A stretch of 64,000 bases of DNA from Notamacropus eugenii (Eukaryota > Chordata > Mammalia > Diprotodontia > Macropodidae). The DNA is taken from NCBI RefSeq assembly GCF_028372415.1, contig NC_092872.1, positions 8,810,001-8,874,000 of the forward strand, read 5' to 3'. A program made the translations under genes and the position numbers. The notes under the pieces are model-generated. The model made no database searches. It saw only the letters and a program-made list of their open reading frames with translations, and was not told where the DNA came from. How positions within the stretch are numbered: the stretch's first letter is position 1; each line of letters starts with the position of its first letter. Positions 35,945 through 46,699 of this stretch are shown piece by piece.

Positions 35945-36536
35945 GTGCTGATAGGGTTCAGACTCTGGGAACCTCCTTGAATTCTCCTTGAATCTTCCCT
36001 TTTGATCCTGCAGTCTCCAGAGGCCCATGGGCTTTTCATTATCACTGTGCCCAAGTCTCTGTCATACTCCCCACCCTTGATCCTAACTAAATCTCAATCC
36101 CCAGGCTGCTGGCCACTCCCATCAAGATCCTCCCTAGATTCAATCTGTATTCACCCCAGGATACTGGTCATTCCCATCAAGATCTCTGAACATTCCAGGT
36201 TGACTGCTCCTATCAAGACCATCCCTGGGGCCCCACACTACTTGGCAACACCTGGATTCTTCCCTCAGTCTTTTTCCGTATTTAAGTTCTATCTCACCTC
36301 CATGAAGACGCTCAGATTCAATCCAGCTCAGACTCTGTGTAGCTGGGATTCTATCTGGCCTGCTTGTGAATACAAGCATTACAAATGCTTAGGCTCCTTA
36401 AGAGTCAACCCAATATGGCGAATCTTTAATAAACTTTTTTTCCTTTGGTTTAAAGAAGTCTTGAGTCGAATTCATTTGTGCAGGACCTGGTGTGTTGGTA
36501 TTTCAGGATCCCTAGCACCCCAAATCTCAACAGTGC
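35945..36536 (+). mobile_element. LTR, family LTR-A, copy 3, with 4-bp duplication
   Basis: The LTR is at 35949-36532 (584 bp), TGATAGGGTTCAG to ATCTCAACA. GTGC lies on both sides (35945-35948, 36533-36536). TATTTAA is at 36279-36285 and AATAAA at 36428-36433. Shorter than copies 1 and 2 through internal deletion. A 4-bp duplication suggests a class I (gamma-like) ERV. Confidence 0.75.
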
Positions 36537-36869
36537 CACAGGGGAGTAGACTGACATATCCCTCTCCAGGGACAATGTGAGTGATTTGATAATGGTTCCA
36601 GAACCAGGGAGGGCAAAGGTACATGTTGTAAGGTGGTTGGTGGGATTACTGAAAAGATGACAAGGGAAGAGGGAGTAAAATGAGGCATAGCTGGGACCTG
36701 CTTGAAATAGGGGGTCAGATGAGGTGGTCAGTCACCAGTCTGGAGGGCTTCCAGGGCAAAAGCTGCAGAGGTGGAAAGGTGAAGATTGAAGAGGCTGCAG
36801 AGATGAATATTATATGACCAACGTTTTACACTCAGGGAATTCAAGGGCCATAAAGTATAAAACAGAGAG
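36537..36869. other. No gene or clear repeat recognised
   Basis: Purine-rich DNA following the LTR cluster; stops in all frames. Confidence 0.3.
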
Positions 36870-37040
36870 TCATGTGGCATAGAGCCCTGGATTTGGAGTC
36901 AGAGAGAATCTGGGTTGGGTCTTTGCTCTGCCACTGTGTGACTTGGACAAGTGATAACCTCTCTGGGCTTTAGTTTCCTCATCTGTAAAATAAAATGGAC
37001 TAAAAAAAGCCACCTTTAAGGTCTAGATCTAGACTTATGA
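36870..37040 (+). repeat. MIR-like SINE
   Basis: CATGTGGCATAGAGCCCTGGATTTGGAGTCAGAGAG, TTGCTCTGCCACTGTGTGACTTGGACAAG, TTTCCTCATCTGTAAAATAAAATGGAC. Confidence 0.75.
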
Positions 37041-37114
37041 TCTCATATACAATGATATAAGAGGGTGTGGAGCAAGCACAAAGATGAACTAGTGGCAGAA
37101 TCAAGTCAACATGC

Positions 37115-38205
37115 ATGTGCCCATCATGTGCTTGGCACTGTGTTAAACTTTAGCAATACAAAGAAAGGTGAAAAGGAGTCCCATGCTCAGGGAGCTCACT
37201 GTCTAATGATGCAGAAAACATGCAAACAAAATTGTATTATGTACATATGTACTAAACTGAAGAGCATGGTAGGAGTTGGGGGGGAGAAGGTGTAAAAAGA
37301 CTGGAAAGGTAGGAAAAGGTCAAATTCTGAAGGATTTTAAACAAAGGAGTTTATATTTTAACTTGGAGTCTAATAGTAGTCTATTGAGTTGGGGGGTGGA
37401 GAAGGGAGGTAGCATGATCAGATAGGCTGGTGCTTTGGAAATACCACCGTGGTTGCCAAGTAGAGGATAGGTTGGATTGGGGAGAGACTAGAGGCAGGAA
37501 AACCAACCAGAAACCTGCTGCAATAGTACAAGTGTGAGGTAATGAAAGTGTACCAGGGTGGTGGCAATGTCAGAGTAAAGAAGAGGGCGTTTACCAGAAG
37601 GTAGAAACAGAGCTTTACAATTGATTAGATACGGGGACTGCCAGAGAGTAAAGGAGTCCAAGATGACACCTAGATTGGTAGCCTGGGGCTTTGATAAGAG
37701 ACTGGTCTCCTTTACAGTAATATAGAAGTCAAGAAGAGGGAAGGGTTTTGGGGGGAAAGATAATGAGTTCAGTTTGGGGCATATGGCGTTTAAGATATCT
37801 ATAGGACATCCAGTTTCATGTGTCCAAAAGTCAGAGATGTGAAAATGGAAGAAGAGAAGTTACTAACAGAAGGGGGAGAACTTGGAAGTAGAATGGGGAG
37901 CAAGAAATATTTCAAACCTCACCTTGACCAGTGAACAGAGGAGATTGAGTGAAGATGCAGCAGTCCTGGAAAGGGTGGACAGAAAGGCTGTGTCATCAGG
38001 GGAAATCCAAGCTTCAGGAAGAACTCGTAGGTGGAAGAAGTGGGAGAAGAATAGATTTAAGACTAAAGGGAAGTTTGTTGCCTGTGCAACAGGCATTCCA
38101 GAATGCTTATGATGTGCAAAGAACAGTGCTAAGTGCTTGGGATACAAACAGACCATCAAAGACAGTTTCTACTCTCAAGAAGTTCACATTCTAATAGATG
38201 AAGTT
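37115..38205 (+). repeat. Old interspersed repeat(s), family B and associated sequence
   Basis: 37120-37220 and 38085-38205 carry the family-B phrases (GCTTGGCACTGTG...CTCACTGTCTAATGATG; GTGCTAAGTGCTTGGGATACAAACAG...CACATTCTAATAG). Between them, purine-rich DNA with GATAATGAGTTCAGTTTGGGGCATATGGCG and GGACATCCAGTTTCATGTGTCC resembles an old dispersed repeat. No gene. Confidence 0.45.
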
Positions 38206-39984
38206 CCAGCTTCGTGTCAGACAGAGGTTCCATGGAAAGAATGCAGCAGCCAGGCAGATGGCAATGTATCTTTTTTAATGTCATTTCCACTGATAAATTC
38301 TGCTTCTGATGTTGAGTCACTGGCAATGCCAAAGCCTTTTCTGGTGCAGATAGTACAATATCTGAAGAAGCAAGAACCAGGGCAAACCTCTACAAGGGTT
38401 ACTTCCCAAAATGATGCCTGTGAGGGCTAGTCTAGAAGTACGACCAGAGGTCTGAGGGGTCTTGCTATTTCTGGAGCTCTTATCTGCCCTTTGGTGGCCA
38501 TTGGCCAGAAGCTGGTATTAATGGTGGTGAGAAAACTGGCTCCCTTCTCCACAGGGATTGCTCCCCTCAGGGATACTGATTTGGAATTAGAACTGGTGGA
38601 TTGGAAGGCCCTGATTTTTCTAGAGCTCTTGAGATCAGGTCCTAGCCTGATTCCATTGGGATTTGAAAAGAGGTGATGGTCAAGGGAGCAATGGGGGTTT
38701 GAGTCACCTGATACGTTGTTTCCTGTTGGTCATCCAGGGTGCCTTGCTGCTTCAACTAGGTTGGTTGGCCTGTCCTGTAGGTGACAGTTGTGGGGATATC
38801 TAGCCGCTTGTCCACAATGGTTTCTCCTCTTGTTGAGGGCTATTATATGTAGAGATCATATTTCATGTTTTAATGTTTTGATCAATACTCCATTTCATTT
38901 TCTAGATTAAATTGGAACTCAGTCAGCAAGGGATGAACATAAAAGCCCCTTCTGAGCCAAGTCAGGAAGTAGCAGAGACAGATGAAGTTGTGGTTGGTTG
39001 AGAAAGGAAAGCAGCCCATTAAAAAGTAGCTCTCTCATTTTGGGATAGGCATACCCATCGATGAAAGGCCAATGACTGGGGGTAAAAGCTAGGAGGCCAG
39101 ATTAAAGGTAAAGAGATTATATTAGTGCTAAGAAAGACTGCTGGGGCTCAGAGCACCTTCAGATTGGATTTTTACAGCCTTATAGATAGATTTGCTTAGG
39201 GTACACAGGCAAACATGGAAATAGGGAAAATGTGTTAACCTTGGGGATCTCAGGAATTGCCAAAGATGAGTTTTGTTGCAACAGATGTTTTCTCTGTAGT
39301 TAATCTTATCAGAATTCCCTATATTGGCATGAAATCTCTAAGACAGTGGAGGCCTCCTGCAAGGTGGAATCTGTCAGGCTTATTCTGTTCTTGCTAATGA
39401 GAAGGAGAAATAATAGAACTGGAGGTTTTGTTGCTATCGACACACCCCTGTAGCTCTATTTCCTTGTTCTCAAAGGTTACTTTTCTAAGGAGTAGTTATT
39501 TTTCCAAACTAATTGTGCTTGGGTTTATTTCCTCAAAACTCATAATGTTCCAGAAAATTATGAAGTGGCCTACACTGGTAGCTCAAGACAAGTTCAATCG
39601 GTGGCTGATTTTGCATAATACATCCAGCTAATTAAATTTGCTTCTCTGGATAATTAACATAAATACCTCTGTGTTCGTGATTATGGTTGTGTTGAGTCAC
39701 AAAAGGTATTACTTAACGATCTAAATTCTAGAATTTGCCAGGAATCAGTTAAGCTTACTGGCCTATGGTTTTCTTTTCCTTTTTTAAAAATCAGGGCAAG
39801 ATTTTACTTTCTCTAGTCACGTAGAATCTCTCTCATTCTCTAAGATCTTTTCCTTTTTAAAAAAGTGAATTTTTATTACTGCATTTTATTTTTACATTGT
39901 TGAGATTTCCCCATCCTCCTCATTCTTTCCAGAGAGCTATCCCCATGAGAAATAATTTTTGTTTTGTTAAAAGAGGAGGGTGTA
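38206..39984. other. No gene recognised
   Basis: AT-rich DNA; the longest frame (38137-38430, 97 codons) has no recognisable domain. 39790-39960 is T-rich and may be the tail of an inverted L1. Confidence 0.35.
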
Positions 39985-40880
39985 CAAGAATACAAGTCTT
40001 TCCTCAACTGATAAACAGTCAAAGGATATTAACAGGCAGTTTTCAGAGGAAGAAATTAAAGCTCTCTATAGTCATATGAAAAAATGCTCTAAATCACTAT
40101 TGATTAGAGAGATGCAAATCAAAACACCTCTGAGGTACCACATCACACCTATCAGATTGGCTAACATGACAAAACAGGAAGATGATAAATGTGGGAGAGT
40201 TGGAACACTAATACATTGTTGGTGGAGCTGTGAGCTGATCCAACCATTCTGGAGAGCAATTTGTTACCATGCCCAAAGGGCTACAAAAATATGCATCCCC
40301 TTTGACCCAGTATTATCACTTCTAGGACTGTATCCCCAAACAGATCCTAAAAATGGGAAAGGGTCCCACATGTACAAAGACATTTATAGCAGCTCTCTTT
40401 GTGGTGGCCAAAAGCTGGAAAGTGAGGGGATGCCCATCAACTGAGGAATGGCTAAACAAGTTATGGTATATGAATGTAATGGAATACTATTGTGCTACGA
40501 GAAATGGTGAACAGGAAGACTTCAGAGAGGCCTGGAAGAACTTATATGAACTGATGCTGAGTGAAAGGAGCAGAACCAGGAGAACTTAGTACACAGCAAC
40601 AACCACAGTGTGTGAGGAATTTTTCTGGTAGACTTAGCCCTTCACAGCAATGCAAGGACCTAAAACATTCCCAAAGGACTCTTGAGGTAAAATACCATCC
40701 ACATTCAGAGAAAGAACTATAGAATTGCATTGCAGAATGAAGGAGAATATTTTCTCTTGTGTTATGTTTTTTTTCCCATGATTTCTCCCATTCATCTTAA
40801 TTCTTCTATGCAACATGACTAATTTGAAAATATGTTTAATAAGAATGAATGTGTAGAACCCACATAAGATTGCATGCTGT
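39985..40880 (+). mobile_element. L1, ORF2 C-terminus and 3' UTR (host of the nested insertion)
   Basis: 5'-truncated L1. ORF2 codons include [17 protein letters not shown], a deletion, then VMEYYCATRNGEQEDFREAW and NLYELMLSERSRTRRT, ending prematurely at TAG. The 3' UTR GAATGTGTAGAACCCACATAAGATTGCATGCTGT is broken at 40880 by a second element and resumes at 41571 (to about 41650). No functional protein. Confidence 0.8.
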
Positions 40881-41585
40881 CAGGGTGGAGCCAAGATGAC
40901 AGAGTAGAAAGACACACCTACTCTAGCTCTTCTCCACAGCCCATAAAATACCTGTAAAAAATGACTCTAAACAAATTCTGGAGCAGCAGAAGTCACAAAA
41001 CAACAGAATGAAAGAGATTTCCAGCCTAAGGTAGCCTGGAAGGCTGACAAGAAAGGTCTATTGCAAGGGGAGTAATTAGAAGTAAACACTTTTGGGGAGG
41101 GACAAGGTCAAAAGAGAGAATGGAATAAATGGGGGACAGGATAGGATGGAGGGAAATATAGTTAGTCTTACACAACATGACTATTATGGAAGTCTTTTGC
41201 AAAACTACACATATACAGCCTGAATTGCTTGCCTTCTCAGAGGGGATGGGTGGGGAGGGAGGAAGGGAGAGAAGTTGGAACTCAAAATTTTAGGAAAGAA
41301 TGTTGAGAATTGTTTTTGCATACAACTGGGAAATAAGAAATACAGGTAATGGGGTATAGCAGTTTATCTTGCCCTGCAAGAGAAGAGAGAAGATGAGGAT
41401 GGGGGAAGGGAAGGTTGTGATAGAAGGGAAGGCAGAGTGGGGGAAGGAGTAATCAGAAAGCATGGTGTTTTGGGGTGGGGGAAGGGGAGAAATGGGGAGA
41501 AAATTTGAAACTCAAAATTTTGTGGAAATGAATGTTGAAAACTAAAAATAAATAAATAAACATTAAAAAAAAGATTGCATGCTGT
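40866..41585 (+). mobile_element. Internally deleted (spliced-like) L1 with 15-bp duplications
   Basis: The insert 40881-41570 (690 bp) is bounded by AAGATTGCATGCTGT on both sides (40866-40880, 41571-41585). It opens CAGGGTGGAGCCAAGATGACAGAGTAGAAAG, which resembles an L1 5' UTR start, for about 190 bp. It then passes directly to 3'-UTR-like sequence (CTCAAAATTTTGTGGAAATGAATGTTGAAAACTAAAAATAAA) and an A-run. There is no ORF1, ORF2 or other coding capacity. The form is that of a retroposed deleted or spliced L1 RNA moved in trans. Confidence 0.75.
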
Positions 41586-41659
41586 CTTGGGGAGGGAGGG
41601 GGTAAGGAGGGGTAGAAAATGTAAGACTTATGGAAGTGAGGAGGATAGGGAAAAGGAAG

Positions 41660-42065
41660 GGAAAAAAATTCCATAAAAGTGATCAGTAGAAAGAAAAGAT
41701 CTGACTTTATTTGCAATATTCTATATGTGTGGATCCCACCCCCACCACTGCAAAGGAGTTCTGGGCGGTGCCTTCTCAAAGCTCTTCTCTGGAAGTCTTC
41801 TTGTTCATCATAATTCCACAGAATTGCATTTGAATTGTTGTTCATTCACTTTGTTGTAGTCATAATGTCTGTGGTTTACCTTGCTCTGCTTACTTCACAA
41901 TGCATTAGTTCACGTACTTCTTTCCATATTTCTATGGGTTCATCGTATTTGTTGGTTTTTATAGCACAATATTCCATTACATTCATGTACCATAATTTGT
42001 TCAGCCATTCCCCAAGGGATGAACATCTATCTACTTTGTTTCTAGTTTTTCGCTACCCCCAAAAA
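41660..42065 (-). mobile_element. L1 fragment, ORF2 C-terminal region, inverted
   Basis: AGCACAATATTCCATTACATTCATGTACCATAATTTGTTCAGCCATTCCCC is the complement of the L1 ORF2 MEYY region. It also contains the 3'-side phrases GTTCTGGGCGGTGCC and TTCATTCACTTTGTTGTAGTC. Confidence 0.65.
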
Positions 42066-42129
42066 AACTCTAAGTTTTTTAAGTATTTTAGTGAACTCTG
42101 CATTTTTGCCGCTGACCTCCTTGGGGTAC

Positions 42130-42260
42130 ACGTGTAACAGTGGGGGAAGGGAAGGGAAGGGAATAAGCATTTCTTTAGTGCCTCCTCTGCGTCAGGCAGT
42201 GTGCTAGGTGCTTTTTACAAATATCTCATTGGATCTTTGCAATAATCCTACAGGGTAGGT
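42130..42260. repeat. MIR/family-B-like fragment
   Basis: AATAAGCATTTCTTTAGTGCCTCCTCTGCGTCAGGCAGTGTGCTAGGTGC and ATCTTTGCAATAATCCTACAGG. Confidence 0.45.
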
Positions 42261-42424
42261 GATATCATTTTAAAATGTTAAGGTGGGTTTGCTTTTCATT
42301 TCTTTCATCATGAGTCATTCGTAACATTCTTTCATATGGTTGTTATATATTGAATTCTTCTTTTGGGAACTGTTTGCTCATGTCCTTCAACCACTTGTCA
42401 TTTGGGGAATCTCCATGATCTTGC

Positions 42425-42490
42425 AGCTATCAGCAGGCTGCTGTTGGCTCTATAGAGAACTGGGCCTGGAAGGCTTGCATTCAAATATAG
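42425..42490 (+). repeat. CORE-SINE head (fragment)
   Basis: GCTCTATAGAGAACTGGGCCTGGAAGGCTTGCATTCAAATATAGCCTCAGATAC; it ends where an RTE-type SINE starts. Confidence 0.55.
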
Positions 42491-42800
42491 CCTCAGATAC
42501 TCAGACACTCTGGAAGAGGACCATGACATCAGGGAGGTGATGCCATGACATGAAAGTGATGAATTTAAGTGAGAGAGAGCTGTGCAAAGTCACCAGCCTC
42601 ACTTTCTCTTCCAGAGCCATCTGGGTCCAGGGACAAGATACAGATCAGGGCAACTGGAGAGGGTGCTGGATGCAGTGGGAGGCCTTTTACTTTTTAAAGG
42701 TTTCAGTTTGACTGAGGCACTCCCATTTAGTGATTAAGGCTAGGTAAGAAATGAGGCATAGAATGGCTTCCTTTATCTAGTCAATAAAGAAAAAAGAAAA
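42491..42800 (-). repeat. RTE-type SINE
   Basis: Plus-strand: GAGGACCATGACATCAGGGAGGTGATGCC, GAGAGCTGTGCAAAGTCACCAGCCTCAC, CCAGAGCCATCTGGGTCCAGGGAC, GGATGCAGTGGGAGGCC, then a degraded 5' part. Confidence 0.65.
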
Positions 42801-42904
42801 AAAAATCAATCTGGGAGGGGACAAGCCTTGGGGTTTCTGACCAAAACAGAAATAATTGCTTCTTTACATTCACTTGGAGCTAATCAAGGCCCAAACAAAA
42901 AACT

Positions 42905-43005
42905 AAGCGGGGCTTGGCCTGGGTTCAGCCTCAGACATTTCTTAGCTGTGTGACCCTAGAGAAGTCACTTAAGTTCTTCCTCTTTCTACAGTTCAAATTG
43001 GGCAT
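42905..43005 (+). repeat. MIR-like SINE core
   Basis: TTCAGCCTCAGACATTTCTTAGCTGTGTGACCCTAGAGAAGTCACTTAAG. Confidence 0.6.
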
Positions 43006-43046
43006 TTTCTGAGCACTTTATGGACTATTTTGTGAAGAGGACACAG

Positions 43047-43100
43047 AAAGGAAGGAAGGAAGGGAAGAAGGGAGGAAGGGAGGGAGGGAGGAAGGGAGAA
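43047..43100 (+). repeat. (GGAA/GGGA)n tract
   Basis: Imperfect purine tetranucleotide run. Confidence 0.8.
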
Positions 43101-43104
43101 ACAA

Positions 43105-43390
43105 GCAGGTGCTATGCTAGGCACTTTACAAATAGTATTTCGTTTGATCATCACTACAACCCTAGGAGAGAGGTGCTATTACTATTCCCATTTTCCAGTT
43201 GAGGAAACTGAGGCAGACAGAAGTTGTGACTTGCCTAGGGTTCTACAGTTTCCTCAACTGTAAAATGAGGATCATAATAGCACCTACCTCTCGGGGTTGT
43301 TTGTGAGGATCCCATGAGATAATATTTGTTAAAAACTCTTAGTTCAACACTTGGCACGTAGTGGGGCACCAGGTAAATGCTTATCCCCTC
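43105..43390. repeat. MIR-like SINE pair (minus then plus)
   Basis: 43105-43250 reads as an inverted MIR (CACTACAACCCTAGGAGAGAGGTGC, GAGGAAACTGAGGCAGAC). 43248-43390 reads as a plus-oriented tail (TTTCCTCAACTGTAAAATGAGGATCATAATAGCACC, GTGAGGATCCCATGAGATAATA, GGCACGTAGTGG). Confidence 0.6.
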
Positions 43391-44069
43391 TCCTTCTCCT
43401 CACCACTGATGGTGGTGGTTGAGAAATTACATCTGCTAGTTCTTTTAGGACCAGTGGATGTTAGGTGACTGGCACATGTAAAAGGGAATTTGGTGTTCTC
43501 TTATTGTCATCATACCTTGACTCCCTATCAGCCTATTATTTTCTTTCCTTGGTGGAGAAAACAGAAGCAAAACATAAATTAGACGACCTTTGCTCCATTG
43601 TCATTGTGACATCCCCCTACAGCAGCAGTCCTTTCCCTTCTTTTACCTTCTCTTTCCACAACATACCCAAAAGAAACCCTCTCTTCTTGTCCTTGGTTTT
43701 CCTCACTAGTCTCAGAAAATTCAAAAATTTTTTTTTAGCAAACTCAGTGCTCCTCTTACAGGAGAATGCTTTTAAAATTCATCTTCTATTACCCTCTCTT
43801 GTTTTCATCTTCTGTACAAATCTTTTCTTAAAATCTAAGTTGGTTGTTGAGTTCTCTCTCTGAGCATTTGCACTGATCTCTTTAGACAACTCAATTTTTT
43901 TCCTGCCTCCTCACTGGGATCATTTCCTCTTGTATCGTCAGAATTTCATTCTTTAGAATTTTCCATCCTTTCTAGAATGACCTGCCCTATGAAATCTTAG
44001 TCTATGGGATCTCAAGTCTGTCCTTCTTTCAATACTTACTTTTCCCCTCTCTCTTTTTGAGCTCTGTTC
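43391..44069. other. No gene recognised
   Basis: T-rich, with open frame 43465-43863 (132 codons, low complexity, not recognised). Confidence 0.35.
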
Positions 44070-44255
44070 TTCCTTCCTTCCTTCCTTCTTTCCTTCTTTC
44101 TTTCTTTCTTCCTTCCTTCCTTTCTTTCCTTCCTTCCTTCTTTCTTTCTTCCTTTCTTTCCTTCTTTCCTTCCTTCCTTCCTTCCTTCCTTCCTTCCTTC
44201 CTTCCTTCCTTCCTTCCTTTCTTCCTTTCTTTCTTTCTTCCTTTCTTCCTTTCTT
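44070..44255 (+). repeat. (TTCC/TTTC)n polypyrimidine tract, about 186 bp
   Basis: Uninterrupted pyrimidine run of mixed tetranucleotides. It yields artefactual K/R/E/G-rich and S/F/L/P-rich frames. Confidence 0.95.
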
Positions 44256-45050
44256 CATTTTCTCTATTGCAACAAAAGTCACTATTTCCCCTGCAAGATT
44301 TCCATCATTTCCACCCCAGCAACCACTTCTTTCCTATTGGTTAGAATCAGACGGATAGAATTTCCCATTGTTGAATCTTTCCCCATTAAAAAGATAAAAT
44401 TATTGTCAAAGCAAATCAGGAAGTTATTAACTAATATACTTCTGGCAAAAAGAGAGCAAGAGCTTCAGCAGATGTCTGGATAATCGAATCCTGTTTCTGC
44501 CGGGCTTCTGATCTATTTCCTAAATTCCACATTTACTTTCTTTTTCTGGTCAGGTGGTCTATAATCCACTGTTAAATACCAAATTATTTTTGTTCCTCCT
44601 TTCATCTTCACCAACATGCCCTCCATCACACTGCCCTGTGCCCTATCTCCTTCCTCCCCTGGACTTGGGTGAATAAAATACTTTCTTCAGATTCACTCAA
44701 CAGATATACAACATGCTCCACTTTTAGGAATCCTGTGTCCTTTGAATGACTTGTAGACATCCAGAATCACATTCCAGTCTTGGGTGGGTCTCATCCCTCA
44801 GGGCCCAAGACAAGAAGACCAACAGAGAGCTGGGTAATGATGACTGTGGCACAACATCAACAACTGCCTTTGACAATACCTTAAGATTCTACTCTCCTGG
44901 ATGTGCCTGTTAGAGGTTGAAGGCACCAACAGAATGGTGCTAACGAGCTCAGGATGATGAGCTTTACATAGTAAAGAAACTGTTCCAGAGCTGTGGATTC
45001 AGTCCTGGTACATTCTAGCCAACAGTCAATAAATAATTTACTAGGTGCCT
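44256..45050. other. No gene or clear repeat recognised
   Basis: Unique-looking DNA with only short frames. Confidence 0.3.
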
Positions 45051-45069
45051 TATCGTGTGTGATTTTTAT

Positions 45070-45106
45070 AGAATTTAACCTCCTTAAGGGCTAGGCCTAT
45101 GTCCCC

Positions 45107-45166
<60 letters not shown>

Positions 45167-45220
45167 ATGTTTAAGCACATATATAGCACGTGCTAAATGC
45201 TTGTTGATTGGTTGCTGGTA
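45070..45220 (+). repeat. L2 3' end carrying a (CA)28 microsatellite
   Basis: ACCTCCTTAAGGGCTAGGCCTATGTCCCC before, and TATAGCACGTGCTAAATGCTTGTTGATTGGTTG after, belong to L2. The pure CA run is at 45109-45164. Confidence 0.7.
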
Positions 45221-45304
45221 TCTGTAGTCCCTTTCTGACGTCTCTTAAAGACCATGTAGTTACCAACCTATCGCATTCTTGCCTTATGTCATTCATACTC
45301 AGCA

Positions 45305-45560
45305 TTCTAGGTCTCTTTCTAAGACAGCAAAGTGGTTCTGGGATTAGGATATTAGGTTTGGAGTCAGAAAGAACAAAGTTCAAAATCAGCCTCAGACACT
45401 TACTAGCTATGTGACCCTAGGCAAGTCACAACTTCTGTTTGCCTCAGTTTCCTCAACTGGAAAATAGGGATAGTAATAGCACCTGTCTGCTGGGGTTGTT
45501 GTGAGGATCAAATGCATTTGTAAAGTGCTTAGCACAGTAGTAGGCACTTAATGCTTATTT
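45305..45560 (+). repeat. MIR/MON1-like SINE
   Basis: AAGACAGCAAAGTGGTTCTGG, TTAGGTTTGGAGTCAGAAAG, TTACTAGCTATGTGACCCTAGGCAAGTCAC, GGGATAGTAATAGCACCTG, GTTGTGAGGATCAAATGC, AAAGTGCTTAGCACAGTAGTAGGCAC. Confidence 0.85.
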
Positions 45561-45566
45561 CTCTCT

Positions 45567-45603
45567 CTCTTCCTTCCTTCCTTCCTTCCTTCCTTCCTTC
45601 CTT
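45567..45603 (+). repeat. (TTCC)n microsatellite
   Basis: About nine units directly after the SINE tail. Confidence 0.9.
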
Positions 45604-46250
45604 TGTGTGCCCTCTTCACAAAATAGTTCATGAAGTGCTCAGAAAATGCCCAATTTGAATAGATAGTATAAGACTAAACCTGATCACTTCTTATCACTGT
45701 GCTTCTGAGTTGGTATGAAACCTGTATAGTGGAAGTACTAGAACCCAGACATATGTGCATCTTCCTTCTCAGATCAGGCAGGGCTCATTGTATAAATGGG
45801 ACATGTCTAGCACCATGCTTCCCTACAACTCACCCCTTCTCCTGTTGAATCTTTTTCTGAACCAACTTCTCCTTATACTGCTGTACTCTGTATTCAGTCA
45901 CTCTCTAGCCATTCCTTCCAGTTCCAAATTGGCCCACTCCTCCTAAATTTATTCCTTACACTGTGGCCCATATCTTGAACTTCAAAGCACTCAACATAAA
46001 TGTTCCCTTAGCCTCCAAGTTTTTCAGACTTACTCTACCACAACACAAGCTTTCTGGACCACACTCCTTCCTCTGCCACAGCTTGGCCAGTTTCCAGTCT
46101 CCAAGACAACTCATGCAATCCCTAAGGCTATTTCCTGATGCTCTGGACTCAGCTCAGTAGAGTTGGGTGGTTACTGAGATCTTCTTCGAAACCTCAGACA
46201 CTTATCTACCACTTCCTTTCCTCTGACTTGTTCAATATGTCACCATCATC
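45604..46250 (+). repeat. L2-like pyrimidine-rich stretch (tentative)
   Basis: Phrases such as CCACACTCCTTCCTCTGCC and CAACTCATGCAATCCC have L2 character, but no RT motif is readable. The short frames are not genes. Confidence 0.3.
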
Positions 46251-46533
46251 ATTATGGGGTCATAAATTTAGAGCTGAAAGGAAACTTAGGGACCATTTAG
46301 TCAAATCTCACTTTGTGAATGAGGTAACAGGATCATCCTAATGAAAAATCAAAGATCGAACAAAGACAAGTTAATAATTGAAAGTAAATAATAGCATTGT
46401 AGGATGTCACACACAAAGGAATATGGGGATCTGATACACCCAGGTGTGTCGCGAAGCAGCCTTATTTGCTGCAGCTTAATTTGGTTTCAGTTCGGATTGG
46501 TTCAGAAATGACACAGTCTCAAGTTATACATAT

Positions 46534-46539
<6 letters not shown>

Positions 46540-46571
<32 letters not shown>
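46540..46571 (+). repeat. (ATGT)n microsatellite
   Basis: About eight ATGT units within an AT/AC-rich stretch (46520-46610). Confidence 0.85.
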
Positions 46572-46699
46572 CACACATATATCATACATACACACATATA
46601 GTACTAATATTTATTTTAATAATAATAATTAGTATGGTCTCAATCAGTAAGTCCTAATAGTTATATCACAATCAGTAAGTCTCAATAGTTATCTAACAT

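Noticed and set aside
39980..40589. 154- and 78-codon ORFs as genes
   Set aside because: Decayed L1 ORF2 C-terminus and its frameshifted continuation.
43953..44344. K/R/E/G-rich and S/F/L/P-rich ORFs
   Set aside because: Translations of a tetranucleotide microsatellite.
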